From the NCBI GenBank assembly GCA_023417285.1, contig JAEZFR010000434.1, forward strand, positions 1-7,171: 7,171 nucleotides of DNA, in the 5' to 3' direction. Below the pieces are notes generated by a model, which worked only from the letters and a program-made list of their open reading frames with translations, did not search any database and was not told where the DNA came from. The translations under genes were made by a program, and so were the position numbers. Shown one piece after another: positions 1 to 6,472 of this stretch (within the stretch, counting starts at the first letter, position 1; each line of letters starts with the position of its first letter). The stretch is from Bacillota bacterium (GTDB taxonomy: Bacteria; Bacillota; Clostridia; Acetivibrionales; DSM-1351).

Positions 1-2
1 CT

Positions 3-422
3 CTCGAACAGTATGTAGACTCACTACCTACCCTTTTGCCAACTAGAGGAGTAATTTCTTCAAATTATGGTATGAGAGTTCATCCTACTACAAAAAAATA
101 TACTAAGCACTATGGAGTTGATATAGCAGCCGATACTGGTGATCCAATTTTAGCTGCCGCATCAGGAATAGTAACATTTTCAGGTTCTATGAGTGGCTAT
201 GGTTATGCAATAATTATAGACCATCAGAATGGATTTAAGACGTTATATGGCCATGCATCAAAGCTGATTGCTGAGAAGGGTGAAAAAGTAAAGAAAGGAC
301 AGGTTATAGCAAAGGTAGGAAGTACTGGTAGAAGCACGGGGCCGCATCTGCATTTTGAATTAAAAGTAAACAATACAGCTGTAGATCCAACTGAATATAT
401 GGACTTTAGCTCATTAAAATAA
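3..422 (+). CDS. M23-family peptidoglycan endopeptidase, C-terminal part (5' end outside window)
   Basis: This is the C-terminal 139 residues of a zinc metallopeptidase of the M23 (lysostaphin/LytM) family, which cuts peptide cross-links of peptidoglycan outside the membrane. The metal and catalytic residues are all visible: HxxxD (His codon 108, Asp codon 120, in KHYGVDIAA), the middle His at 252 (YGHAS), and the closing HxH at 345-353 (GPHLHFEL). The reading frame stays open to the window edge (LEQYVDSLPTLLPTRG), so the TTG at 36 is only an internal codon and the true start, with any signal peptide, membrane anchor or coiled coil, lies upstream. The bactofilin gene begins 18 bases after the stop, so the two are probably one operon. 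M23 genes beside bactofilin genes are a known pairing in cell-shape systems. The family call is firm; the exact bond cut and the N-terminal architecture cannot be judged from here. Confidence 0.93.
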   Translation, partial: LEQYVDSLPTLLPTRGVISSNYGMRVHPTTKKYTKHYGVDIAADTGDPILAAASGIVTFSGSMSGYGYAIIIDHQNGFKTLYGHASKLIAEKGEKVKKGQVIAKVGSTGRSTGPHLHFELKVNNTAVDPTEYMDFSSLK

Positions 423-440
423 AATAGGGGGATTTTAAAC

Positions 441-863
441 ATGTTTAATAATAAGAACAACAATATAAAGGAAGGTTTTGATACACTAATTGGCTCAAAT
501 ACTGTAATTAATGGAGACCTTCATTCAACGGGAACCATTAGAGTTGATGGTCAAGTAAATGGAAATATAAAAATAGAGGGGAATATTTTTATTGGTGAAA
601 GCAGCACAATTGTTGGCGATATTACTGCTTCAAATGTGACCATTGCGGGTTCTGTAAAGGGCAATGTCTTTACATCAGGAGTGCTAAAGCTATTACCAAG
701 CTGTAACCTAAAAGGTGACGTACAGGTTAAATCCTTTGTATCCGATGAGGGCAGTACATTTGAAGGCAGCTGCAAGATGACAGAGCATCAGAGTGACTCA
801 AACACTATTAAATCAAAGAAAAATGAATATAAGAAAAGTTCTGCAATTGATATACAAGATTAG
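441..863 (+). CDS. Bactofilin (polymer-forming cytoskeletal protein, DUF583)
   Basis: The 140-residue protein matches the bactofilin family, small proteins that self-assemble into filaments without nucleotide and recruit wall enzymes. Residues about 14-112 form the typical right-handed beta-helix pattern: short hydrophobic strands separated by Gly/Asn/Asp turns, for example LIGSNTVINGDL (16-27), then GTIRVDGQVNGNIKIEG (31-47), IGESSTIVGDI (51-61) and NVTIAGSVKGNV (65-76). The first 13 residues are Asn/Lys-rich. The tail after about residue 115 is Ser/Lys-rich and probably disordered. There is no signal peptide, in keeping with a cytoplasmic or membrane-associated protein. ATG 441 is preceded by AGGGGG at 426-431, nine bases upstream, which supports this start. 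Two in-frame stops (TAG TAG, 861-866) end it. The M23 gene just upstream is the likely functional partner. No convincing terminator follows, so some readthrough into the PBP gene is possible. Confidence 0.93.
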   Translation: MFNNKNNNIKEGFDTLIGSNTVINGDLHSTGTIRVDGQVNGNIKIEGNIFIGESSTIVGDITASNVTIAGSVKGNVFTSGVLKLLPSCNLKGDVQVKSFVSDEGSTFEGSCKMTEHQSDSNTIKSKKNEYKKSSAIDIQD

Positions 864-878
864 TAGCATTTATTTAAT

Positions 879-907
879 ATGATTTTAATAATTAAATGTG
901 ATATAAT
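879..907 (+). promoter_or_regulatory. Predicted sigma-A promoter with extended -10 for the PBP gene
   Basis: A perfect TATAAT at 902-907 is preceded by TGA at 899-901, giving the extended -10 pattern TGnTATAAT. At the 17-base spacing, the -35 position (879-884, ATGATT) is a poor match to TTGACA, which an extended -10 can compensate for. Transcription would start near 914, giving a leader of about 65 bases before the PBP start codon. The surrounding DNA is very AT-rich, so chance matches are easier here than elsewhere. Confidence 0.55.
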
Positions 908-917
908 ATTTTAGATA

Positions 918-950
918 AAATATCGCTGTAATTTTTTTACAGAGATATTT
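918..950 (+). promoter_or_regulatory. Stem-loop in the 5' leader of the PBP mRNA
   Basis: Arm 918-931 (AAATATCGCTGTAA) pairs with 937-950 (TTACAGAGATATTT): 13 of 14 pairs match, with one G/A mismatch in the middle and a five-T loop. It begins about four bases after the predicted transcription start and ends 17 bases before the ribosome binding site. It has no T-run after it on the + strand, so it does not read as a terminator of the bactofilin operon. A 5'-terminal stem-loop that protects the message from decay is one inference; another is a weak minus-strand terminator, since that strand continues with TTTTA. Confidence 0.45.
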
Positions 951-967
951 GTTGTATTTTTCAGAAG

Positions 968-973
968 AGGAGG
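968..973 (+). promoter_or_regulatory. Ribosome binding site that fixes the PBP start
   Basis: AGGAGG at 968-973 lies five bases before ATG 979. The same reading frame can be extended upstream to a TTG at 949, but that codon lies inside the leader hairpin and has no Shine-Dalgarno sequence. In that version the AGGAGG itself would be translated as Glu codons. The ATG at 979 is therefore the start. Confidence 0.85.
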
Positions 974-978
974 AAACT

Positions 979-3483
979 ATGGAACCTAATGAAAATGCTG
1001 CAGGAAATGGTCAGCAGAGCAAGAAGAAGAAAAAAGGCAAAAAAACTTCTTCTCCGCAAGCCCAGTTTATATTTGCAGTTTTAAAAACCGTATTAGTTTT
1101 ATTTATAGCATTAGGTTGTGCCTTTGGTGGTATTCTTGGCGGTGCAGTATTGGGATATGTTAAAAATGCACCTACAATTACACCAGATCAACTTCAATTA
1201 ACAAAGCAAACTTCTTTTATATATGATATGGACGGGGTTGAGATTACACAGCTCAAAGGCGGTGAAAACAGAGTAATTGCCGAACATGATGATATACCTA
1301 ACTATATGAGAGATGCTTTCATTTCTATAGAGGATAACCGTTTCTATTCACATAAGGGTGTTGATTGGAAGAGATTTTTGGGCGCCGCACTAAGTTATAT
1401 AGTTAGATTTGGAAACGCCGAATATGGTGGAAGTACTATTACTCAGCAGTTAGTAAAAAATATAACTGGTAACGAAGAATCCACTATAAAGAGAAAAGTG
1501 CAAGAAGCTTGGCAGGCATTAGCCCTTGAAAAGAATCTATCTAAGGATCAGATTCTAGATAATTACATGAATCGTATAACAACAGGTGCAGGTACTTATG
1601 GAGTTCAAGCAGCTGCTAAGCGATACTTTAACAAAGATGTCAAGGATTTGTCACTTGCCGAATGTGCGAGTATTGCTGGTATCACTAAAAGCCCTGGTGC
1701 ATATGACCCTTTATTGAGTGATAAGAATAAGGAAAGAAACAAAAAAAGGCAGGAGACCATTCTTGGCGAAATGCTGCGTTATGGGAAGATCACCCAGAAT
1801 GAATATGACCAGGCAATGGCAGAAGAGCTAAAGTTCTACACTGCTCCCGAAGAAATCACTACTACCAAAAATGTTCAGAGTTATTTTGTTGATTATGTGC
1901 TTGAACAAGTAAAGAAAGATCTTAAGGCCAAGTATAACTGGTCAAGCAATTTTGCTTCAGACGCTATCTACAATGGCGGTTTGAAGATATATACTACTCA
2001 AGATACCGACATACAGAATATTATGACCACTGAATTCACAAACATAGAAAACTTCCCTGCAAACAAGAAGATTAGTAATCCTGATATGCAGGCACAAGCT
2101 GCTATGCTCATCCTTGATCCCACTACTGGCCAAGTCAGAGGTATTTATGGCGGTTATGGAGAAAAGAACGCAAGCTTTACACTGAATAAGGCAACTTCCA
2201 CCAAAAGACCGCCTGGTTCTAGCTTTAAGCCTATTGCAGTCTATGCGCCCGCTGTTGATTTAGGGCTTATTACTGCAGCCACAGCGGTTGATGATGTTCC
2301 TGTATACATGAATAATAAGACTCCTGATAAGCCATATCCTACAAACTTTGACAGTGGAGTATATGAAGGACTTATTCCAATAAGGAAAGCCATCACTAAG
2401 TCACAAAACGTTGTAGCTGCAAAGGTATTCCGTGATATTCTTGGTGCAGATAAGTCTGTTGATTATCTTGCCAAAGTAGGAATAGATATGAGCAACGAAA
2501 AATATGTTTCAATGGCTCTTGGTGGTCTTAACCAAGGTGTTAATCCACTTACAATGGCTGGTTCCTATATCCCATTTGTAAATAATGGTGTGTATCTTGA
2601 GCCAATAGCCTATACCAAGGTTACTGATAGTAAAGGAAATGTATTGATAGACAAGACACAGGACCAACACAAGAATATCGTTTACAAAGAAACAACTGCT
2701 TACCTCATGACTAGCATGATGCGTGATGTTGTTACAAATGGTACTGCTTACCCATATGGTATAGTCAAGAATGAAAAAGGAAAAGTTATTCCTACTGCCG
2801 GAAAGACTGGTACTTCTAGTGACTTCCACGATAAGTGGTTTGTTGGCTACTCACCATATTATGTTGCAGCTACCTGGTATGGGTACAATACGCCAAAGAC
2901 TATACCTTCTGCAGAAAGAAACCAGGCACTTGCACTGTGGAAGAACGTCATGAACAAAGTCCATGCCAAGCTTGAGTATAAGGATTTCGCTGCACCTTCA
3001 GATACAATTATCAAACGCAGCGTTTGTGTTTATTCTGGTAAGGCACCTGGTCCTTATTGCAGCGGCGACCCAAGAGGAAATGCAGTAAAAACAGAATACT
3101 TTGCAAAAGGTACCGAACCAAGTGCTAGTGATATTTGTGATATTCACGTTTCTGCTAAGGTTGACCCTACAAGCAAGGATATCTTTGGTAGACCGCTACT
3201 TGCAAATGAATACTGTCCTTCAAACCTTGTTGTGGATAGGGTATTTATAAAGAGAGTAGAGCCATACCTACCTAAGAATCCCGCAGATATATCTCTATAC
3301 AAGGTTATCAAGGATTGGATCTATGAATTGCCTCAAGAAGAGTACTGTACTATACACGGCCCCAATACAGTCAATCCAGGTACAGGCAGTCCTTCTACCC
3401 CTGGTGCTGTTGGCGGTACTACACCAAACAATAACCAAACTCCGGAAGATGATTTGAGCAACTTACTGCAACCGATTGACTAG
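979..3483 (+). CDS. Class A penicillin-binding protein, bifunctional glycosyltransferase/transpeptidase (PBP1A family)
   Basis: This 834-residue membrane-anchored enzyme polymerises lipid II into glycan strands and cross-links them. Residues 1-29 are a cytoplasmic Lys/Ser-rich tail (a KKKKKGKK run at 15-22), followed by one transmembrane helix at about 30-61. The GT51 domain (about 70-250) shows SIEDNRFYSHKG with catalytic Glu118, GGSTITQQ at 150-157, the RKVQEAW motif with Glu176, and an ILDNYMN...YGVQAAA block. The transpeptidase domain (about 370-660) has all three active-site motifs: SSFK with nucleophile Ser414 and Lys417, SQN at 475-477, and KTG at 609-611. Residues 660-800 carry five cysteines (683, 694, 720, 746, 790), and the last ~40 residues form a Pro/Gly/Thr/Asn-rich flexible tail. 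Both catalytic domains look intact. It follows M23 and bactofilin genes but has its own promoter and a strong terminator. The symbol ponA is often used for such proteins, but orthology cannot be settled here. Confidence 0.96.
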   Translation: MEPNENAAGNGQQSKKKKKGKKTSSPQAQFIFAVLKTVLVLFIALGCAFGGILGGAVLGYVKNAPTITPDQLQLTKQTSFIYDMDGVEITQLKGGENRVIAEHDDIPNYMRDAFISIEDNRFYSHKGVDWKRFLGAALSYIVRFGNAEYGGSTITQQLVKNITGNEESTIKRKVQEAWQALALEKNLSKDQILDNYMNRITTGAGTYGVQAAAKRYFNKDVKDLSLAECASIAGITKSPGAYDPLLSDKNKERNKKRQETILGEMLRYGKITQNEYDQAMAEELKFYTAPEEITTTKNVQSYFVDYVLEQVKKDLKAKYNWSSNFASDAIYNGGLKIYTTQDTDIQNIMTTEFTNIENFPANKKISNPDMQAQAAMLILDPTTGQVRGIYGGYGEKNASFTLNKATSTKRPPGSSFKPIAVYAPAVDLGLITAATAVDDVPVYMNNKTPDKPYPTNFDSGVYEGLIPIRKAITKSQNVVAAKVFRDILGADKSVDYLAKVGIDMSNEKYVSMALGGLNQGVNPLTMAGSYIPFVNNGVYLEPIAYTKVTDSKGNVLIDKTQDQHKNIVYKETTAYLMTSMMRDVVTNGTAYPYGIVKNEKGKVIPTAGKTGTSSDFHDKWFVGYSPYYVAATWYGYNTPKTIPSAERNQALALWKNVMNKVHAKLEYKDFAAPSDTIIKRSVCVYSGKAPGPYCSGDPRGNAVKTEYFAKGTEPSASDICDIHVSAKVDPTSKDIFGRPLLANEYCPSNLVVDRVFIKRVEPYLPKNPADISLYKVIKDWIYELPQEEYCTIHGPNTVNPGTGSPSTPGAVGGTTPNNNQTPEDDLSNLLQPID

Positions 3484-3492
3484 GAGTAAAAT

Positions 3493-3533
3493 AAAGGGTC
3501 TCAATAGTTATTACACAACTATTGAGACCCTTT
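3493..3533. terminator. Strong bidirectional intrinsic terminator between convergent PBP and proB
   Basis: GGGTCTCAATAGTT at 3496-3509 is a perfect 14-base inverted repeat of 3517-3530, with a seven-base loop. It is extended by AAA at 3493-3495 facing TTT at 3531-3533. On the + strand the stem is followed by TTTTAATATT and ends the PBP message nine bases after its stop codon. On the - strand the A-run becomes a T-run, so the same element can stop transcripts from proB, which ends at 3608. Confidence 0.93.
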
Positions 3534-3607
3534 TAATATTGATTTAAGTAATACAAATCGGACTATTCTCTCTCTGCTTTTTTGCCATAAATAAGTAATG
3601 CTGCCAT

Positions 3608-4426
3608 CTATTTTCTTCCCACAAATAAGGTACCTATATCTTCACCTTCTATTATGTTCATTATTATCTCAGGCTTTGACCCGTTCGTGAGAACCATATC
3701 TACTCCTGCTGTAGTTGCAATTTTTGCCGCTGTGAGCTTAGTAATCATGCCCCCTGTGCCTCGCTTAGTACCCGCACCGTCAGCGCACTGCTCAATATCG
3801 GGAGTTATTTCTGATATTATAGACAACATCTTTGAATCAGCATTTTTCCTAGGATCGGAGTCATAAAATCCGTCTATGTCAGATAATATAATAAGCAAAT
3901 CTGCCTTAACAAGCTTTGATACTATGGCAGATAAAGTATCATTCTCACTGAAAGTATCCTTTTGACCAACCTTCAATTCTACTACTGAAACAGAATCATT
4001 CTCATTTACTATTGGTACTATCCCCTTTTCCAAAAGCGTTTCAAATGTATTAATAACATTTTTTCTACAGCTTTCATCACTTACAACATCTCTAGACAAA
4101 AGAATCTGTGCAACAATATGCCCATATTCTGAAAAGAATTTGCTGTACATATGCATTAACTCGCACTGGCCTACAGCAGCAACTGCTTGCTTTTCTCTGA
4201 TAGTCTTTGGTCTTTCTGGTAGCTTAAGTCTGTCCACCCCTACTCCTATAGCTCCAGATGTAACCAGTATTACTTCTTTGCCCTGATTGGATAGATCAGA
4301 AATAATCCTTGCAAGTTTATCTATTCGAGTAAAATTAATCTTCCCAGTCTCATATGTAAGGGTTGAAGTTCCCACCTTTATGACAATTCTCTTTGCATGC
4401 TTCAAATTTTCTCTATAATTATTCAT
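3608..4426 (-). CDS. proB: Glutamate 5-kinase, short form without PUA domain
   Basis: This enzyme phosphorylates L-glutamate to gamma-glutamyl phosphate, the first step of proline synthesis, in the cytoplasm. The 272-residue protein is an amino-acid-kinase fold. IVIKVGTSTLT at 14-24 is the phosphate-binding loop, and VTSGAIGVG at 55-63 follows. REKQAVAAVGQ is at 77-87, IVNENDSV at 139-146 binds substrate, and ILSDIDGFYDSDPR at 180-193 and GTGGMITK at 223-230 form the nucleotide site. The usual FGDND is FSEND here (159-163). The protein ends after the kinase domain, so the C-terminal PUA domain of the long E. coli form (367 residues) is absent; short forms are known. I chose ATG 4426 because GGGGAT lies seven bases upstream, while the alternative TTG at 4441 (five residues longer) has no ribosome site. 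proA is not adjacent on either side. A consensus promoter precedes it. Confidence 0.93.
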   Translation of the reverse strand: MNNYRENLKHAKRIVIKVGTSTLTYETGKINFTRIDKLARIISDLSNQGKEVILVTSGAIGVGVDRLKLPERPKTIREKQAVAAVGQCELMHMYSKFFSEYGHIVAQILLSRDVVSDESCRKNVINTFETLLEKGIVPIVNENDSVSVVELKVGQKDTFSENDTLSAIVSKLVKADLLIILSDIDGFYDSDPRKNADSKMLSIISEITPDIEQCADGAGTKRGTGGMITKLTAAKIATTAGVDMVLTNGSKPEIIMNIIEGEDIGTLFVGRK

Positions 4427-4469
4427 AATATGTATCCCCAAGCTTAAAAGTATTTAAAACTCATGTGTT

Positions 4470-4498
4470 ATTATATAAAAGTTAATAGCTTTTTTCAA
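4470..4498 (-). promoter_or_regulatory. Predicted sigma-A promoter of proB
   Basis: On the minus strand, TTGAAA (4498-4493) and a perfect TATAAT (4475-4470) are separated by exactly 17 bases. Transcription would start near 4463, giving a leader of about 37 bases before ATG 4426. This suggests that proB is transcribed on its own as well as, or instead of, from the PAP2 gene upstream. A short palindrome (AGCTT-GAAA-AAGCT on the minus strand) overlaps the -35 box; I would not assign it a role. Confidence 0.75.
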
Positions 4499-4554
4499 GC
4501 TGTGCAGGGGTATTTAGGCCATTATTTCAACTATTTATGACTGCAAAATAATTA

Positions 4555-5256
4555 TTATTCACCAACTACTGTCTCTTTTGCTTTAAACCTAAGCTTCTGT
4601 AGGACGAATTCTATAGCTGACATAAGCTTTCTCCATACAATATCCTTGTCAAAGATAATAAATAATGCTATTGCAATCACCGTCGATGCAGCAGCATCTA
4701 ATACACTGTGCTGCTTTGTGAAAAATGTTGAGAGGTAAATCAAGATACATATTGTCCATACAGATAGTCTCATTTTTATGGATGAGTAATATTTATGTAA
4801 GAATAATGTTATCAGCAGTGTATCTAGCATATGTATACTTGGAAAGCAGTTATAAGGCTTGTCATTGCTATATATGAACAAGACTAACCTTTTTAATATA
4901 TTGTCGTCCGTTACAATAGGTCTAGGAACAGTAGTTGGAAAAAGCTTATATACCACTAAGCATATGGACATACCTATTAGGATCGTCAAAAGAAGTTTAT
5001 AATATATCTTATAATTCTTATGTGCCAATAAAAGTAATAGTCCAAAGGTATAAACATACCAAAACACATATGGTATTATAAACCATTCATTAAATGGTAT
5101 ATAGTTGTCCAAGAAAATTGTAATGTCAAATGAGTGAGTAGTAGTTAAGTTTAGCGCAAAATATCCCATTTGCAATATTGGAATAAGAATAATAAATAAA
5201 GCTCTCTTTATATATCCCCCCCATCCGTTTTGCCTCAATGCGTGCTGTTCTGACAT
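4555..5256 (-). CDS. PAP2-superfamily membrane phosphatase/phosphotransferase (Aur1-like, PAP2_3 type)
   Basis: The 233-residue integral membrane protein has about six hydrophobic segments (about 18-36, 58-78, 85-103, 145-155, 165-180 and 188-203). It carries the histidine-phosphatase motifs of the PAP2 superfamily. Motif 1 is K104...R112-P113 (KLFPTTVPRP, spaced KX7RP rather than the common KX6RP). Motif 2 is CFPSIHM with Ser140 and His142. Motif 3 is STFFTKQHSVLD with His183, the expected nucleophile, and Asp187. The FPTxxPR and FPSIH forms point to the inositol-phosphotransferase-like (Aur1/PAP2_3) branch rather than the classic undecaprenyl-diphosphate phosphatase or PgpB branch. The likely substrate is a lipid phosphate or a lipid-linked head group; which one cannot be read from sequence. 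ATG 5256 has a clear AGGAGG six bases upstream (5268-5263), and two stops in tandem end the gene. No terminator is obvious before the proB promoter 57 bases on. Confidence 0.85.
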   Translation of the reverse strand: MSEQHALRQNGWGGYIKRALFIILIPILQMGYFALNLTTTHSFDITIFLDNYIPFNEWFIIPYVFWYVYTFGLLLLLAHKNYKIYYKLLLTILIGMSICLVVYKLFPTTVPRPIVTDDNILKRLVLFIYSNDKPYNCFPSIHMLDTLLITLFLHKYYSSIKMRLSVWTICILIYLSTFFTKQHSVLDAAASTVIAIALFIIFDKDIVWRKLMSAIEFVLQKLRFKAKETVVGE

Positions 5257-5297
5257 GGAGAACCTCCTAATTGATTAATAGAACTTACAACCTACTG

Positions 5298-5303
5298 ATT
5301 ATA
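5298..5303 (-). promoter_or_regulatory. Possible -10 box upstream of the PAP2 gene
   Basis: TATAAT is present on the minus strand at 5303-5298, about 42 bases before the PAP2 start codon. The -35 position at 17 bases spacing (GAGACT) is poor, so a full promoter is not demonstrated. A promoter is expected somewhere here because a terminator at 5398-5433 separates this gene from the upstream operon. Confidence 0.4.
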
Positions 5304-5375
5304 CGCTTATCTTTTGAAAAAGTCTCCAAAATTTTGTAGATAAATGTTAGGAATTTAATGATACTTACCATAAGA

Positions 5376-5396
5376 GTTCGCCCATGCTGGGCGAAC
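5376..5396. repeat. Perfect GC-rich inverted repeat (8-bp stem, 5-base loop)
   Basis: GTTCGCCC (5376-5383) and GGGCGAAC (5389-5396) are exact reverse complements around ATGCT. The stem is markedly GC-rich for this AT-rich spacer. On the minus strand it follows the terminator at 5398-5433 directly and is itself followed by TCTTATGG, which is not a T-run, so it is not a clear terminator by itself. It could be a second, backup stop, an RNA-stabilising hairpin, or a protein-binding palindrome. Confidence 0.6.
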
Positions 5397-5397
5397 A

Positions 5398-5433
5398 TTA
5401 AAAGGACGCTGATATACTCCAGCATCCTTTTAA
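5398..5433 (-). terminator. Intrinsic terminator of the NifU-like/GGGtGRT operon
   Basis: The arms 5398-5411 and 5420-5433 pair over 14 positions around an eight-base loop. The only irregular pair (5407/5424) is G-U in RNA read from the minus strand but C-A in RNA from the plus strand, so the structure is complete only in the minus-strand transcript. There the stem ends in CCTTTTAA. It lies about 41 bases after the GGGtGRT stop codon, at the expected position for the end of that operon. Confidence 0.8.
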
Positions 5434-5473
5434 CAATTCATTGTATTTTAATGTTTAACTTTTTAACCCGAAA

Positions 5474-6472
5474 TTACTTATAGCTTTCCTCAATTGCAAC
5501 TGCTACAGCAACTGTAGCACCAACCATTGGGTTGTTACCCATACCAATAAGACCCATCATTTCAACGTGTGCAGGTACTGATGATGAACCAGCGAACTGT
5601 GCATCACCATGCATTCTACCCATTGAGTCAGTCAAACCGTATGAAGCAGGTCCAGCAGCCATATTATCAGGGTGCAATGTTCTACCAGTTCCTCCACCTG
5701 AAGCAACTGAGAAGTAGTTCTTGTTATTTTCATGTGACCACTTCTTGTAAGTTCCTGCAACAAGGTGCTGGAATCTAGTTGGGTTAGTTGAGTTACCAGT
5801 GATAGAAACATCAACATTTTCCTTGATCATGATAGCAACGCCTTCTAATACGTCATTTGCACCATAAACTCTAACCTTAGCCTTATCTCCGTTTGAGTAA
5901 GCCTTTGTTCTAACAACCTTAAGTTCACCTGTAGCAAAATCATAATCAGTCTCAACATATGTGAAGCCGTTAATTCTTGAAATAATATAAGCAGCATCCT
6001 TTCCAAGACCATTTAGAATAACCTGGAGAGGTTCCTTTCTTACCTTGTTAGCTGTCTTAGCTATACCGATAGCCCCTTCAGCTGCTGCAAAGGATTCGTG
6101 TCCTGCCAAGAAGCAGAAACATTTAGTTTCTTCTTTTAGAAGCATTGCAGCAAGATTTCCATGGCCTAAACCAACTTTTCTTGAGTCAGCAACTGAACCA
6201 GGAATACAGAATGCCTGCAAACCAAGTCCTATAGCTTCAGCTGCTGCTGCTGCATTCTTAATGCCCTTCTTGAGTGCTATTCCGCAACCCAAAGTATATG
6301 CCCAAACGGCATTTTCAAAAGCGATTGGCTGTACGTCTCTAACGATCTTATCTACATCTATACCCTTTTCAGTACAAAAGTCTTTTACTTCTTCAAGGCT
6401 AGCAAAGCCATATTCAGCTAAAGCTTTATTTATAGTATCTATTCTTCTTTCATATCCTTCGAATCTAACCAC
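5474..6472 (-). CDS. GGGtGRT-family protein, function unknown
   Basis: I recognise the family by its signature GGGTGRT at residues 259-265, followed by LHPDNMAAGPASYG and a glycine-rich C-terminus (GLIGMGNNPMVGATVAVAVA). No reaction is established for it to my knowledge. The 332-residue protein has no signal peptide or clear membrane helix and is probably cytoplasmic. It is rich in polar blocks of the kind kept in active sites: FCIPGSVADSRKVGLGHGN (88-106), CFCFLAGHES (118-127) with two cysteines and a histidine, and NSTNPTRFQH. This hints at an enzyme or cofactor-binding protein, but that is inference. I start it at GTG 6472 (MVRFEGYERRID) because AGGTGAT lies just upstream at good spacing and family members, as I recall, begin near this FExYERR block; GTG 6481, three residues longer, is also possible. 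It sits 21 bases after the NifU-like gene, in one operon, and a terminator follows. Confidence 0.9.
   Translation of the reverse strand: MVRFEGYERRIDTINKALAEYGFASLEEVKDFCTEKGIDVDKIVRDVQPIAFENAVWAYTLGCGIALKKGIKNAAAAAEAIGLGLQAFCIPGSVADSRKVGLGHGNLAAMLLKEETKCFCFLAGHESFAAAEGAIGIAKTANKVRKEPLQVILNGLGKDAAYIISRINGFTYVETDYDFATGELKVVRTKAYSNGDKAKVRVYGANDVLEGVAIMIKENVDVSITGNSTNPTRFQHLVAGTYKKWSHENNKNYFSVASGGGTGRTLHPDNMAAGPASYGLTDSMGRMHGDAQFAGSSSVPAHVEMMGLIGMGNNPMVGATVAVAVAIEESYK

Noticed and set aside
36..38. TTG at 36 as the start of the M23 gene
   Set aside because: The frame is open to the window edge, the residues before it continue the domain-type sequence, and no ribosome site precedes it.
872..897. 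ATTTAAT/ATTAAAT inverted repeat after the bactofilin gene as a terminator
   Set aside because: It is a seven-pair, all A/T stem with a 12-base loop in very AT-rich DNA and has no T-run; chance is the simpler explanation.
949..978. TTG 949 as the start of the PBP gene (10 residues longer)
   Set aside because: It lies in the leader hairpin with no Shine-Dalgarno sequence, while ATG 979 has AGGAGG at ideal spacing.
2509..2829. A 106-codon minus-strand reading frame inside the PBP gene
   Set aside because: It lies opposite the conserved transpeptidase domain, has no recognisable motif and no supporting start signal.
5376..5396. LexA/SOS-type operator at GTTCGCCC...GGGCGAAC
   Set aside because: The Firmicute SOS box is CGAAC-N4-GTTCG; here the half-sites are in the opposite order and the spacing differs.
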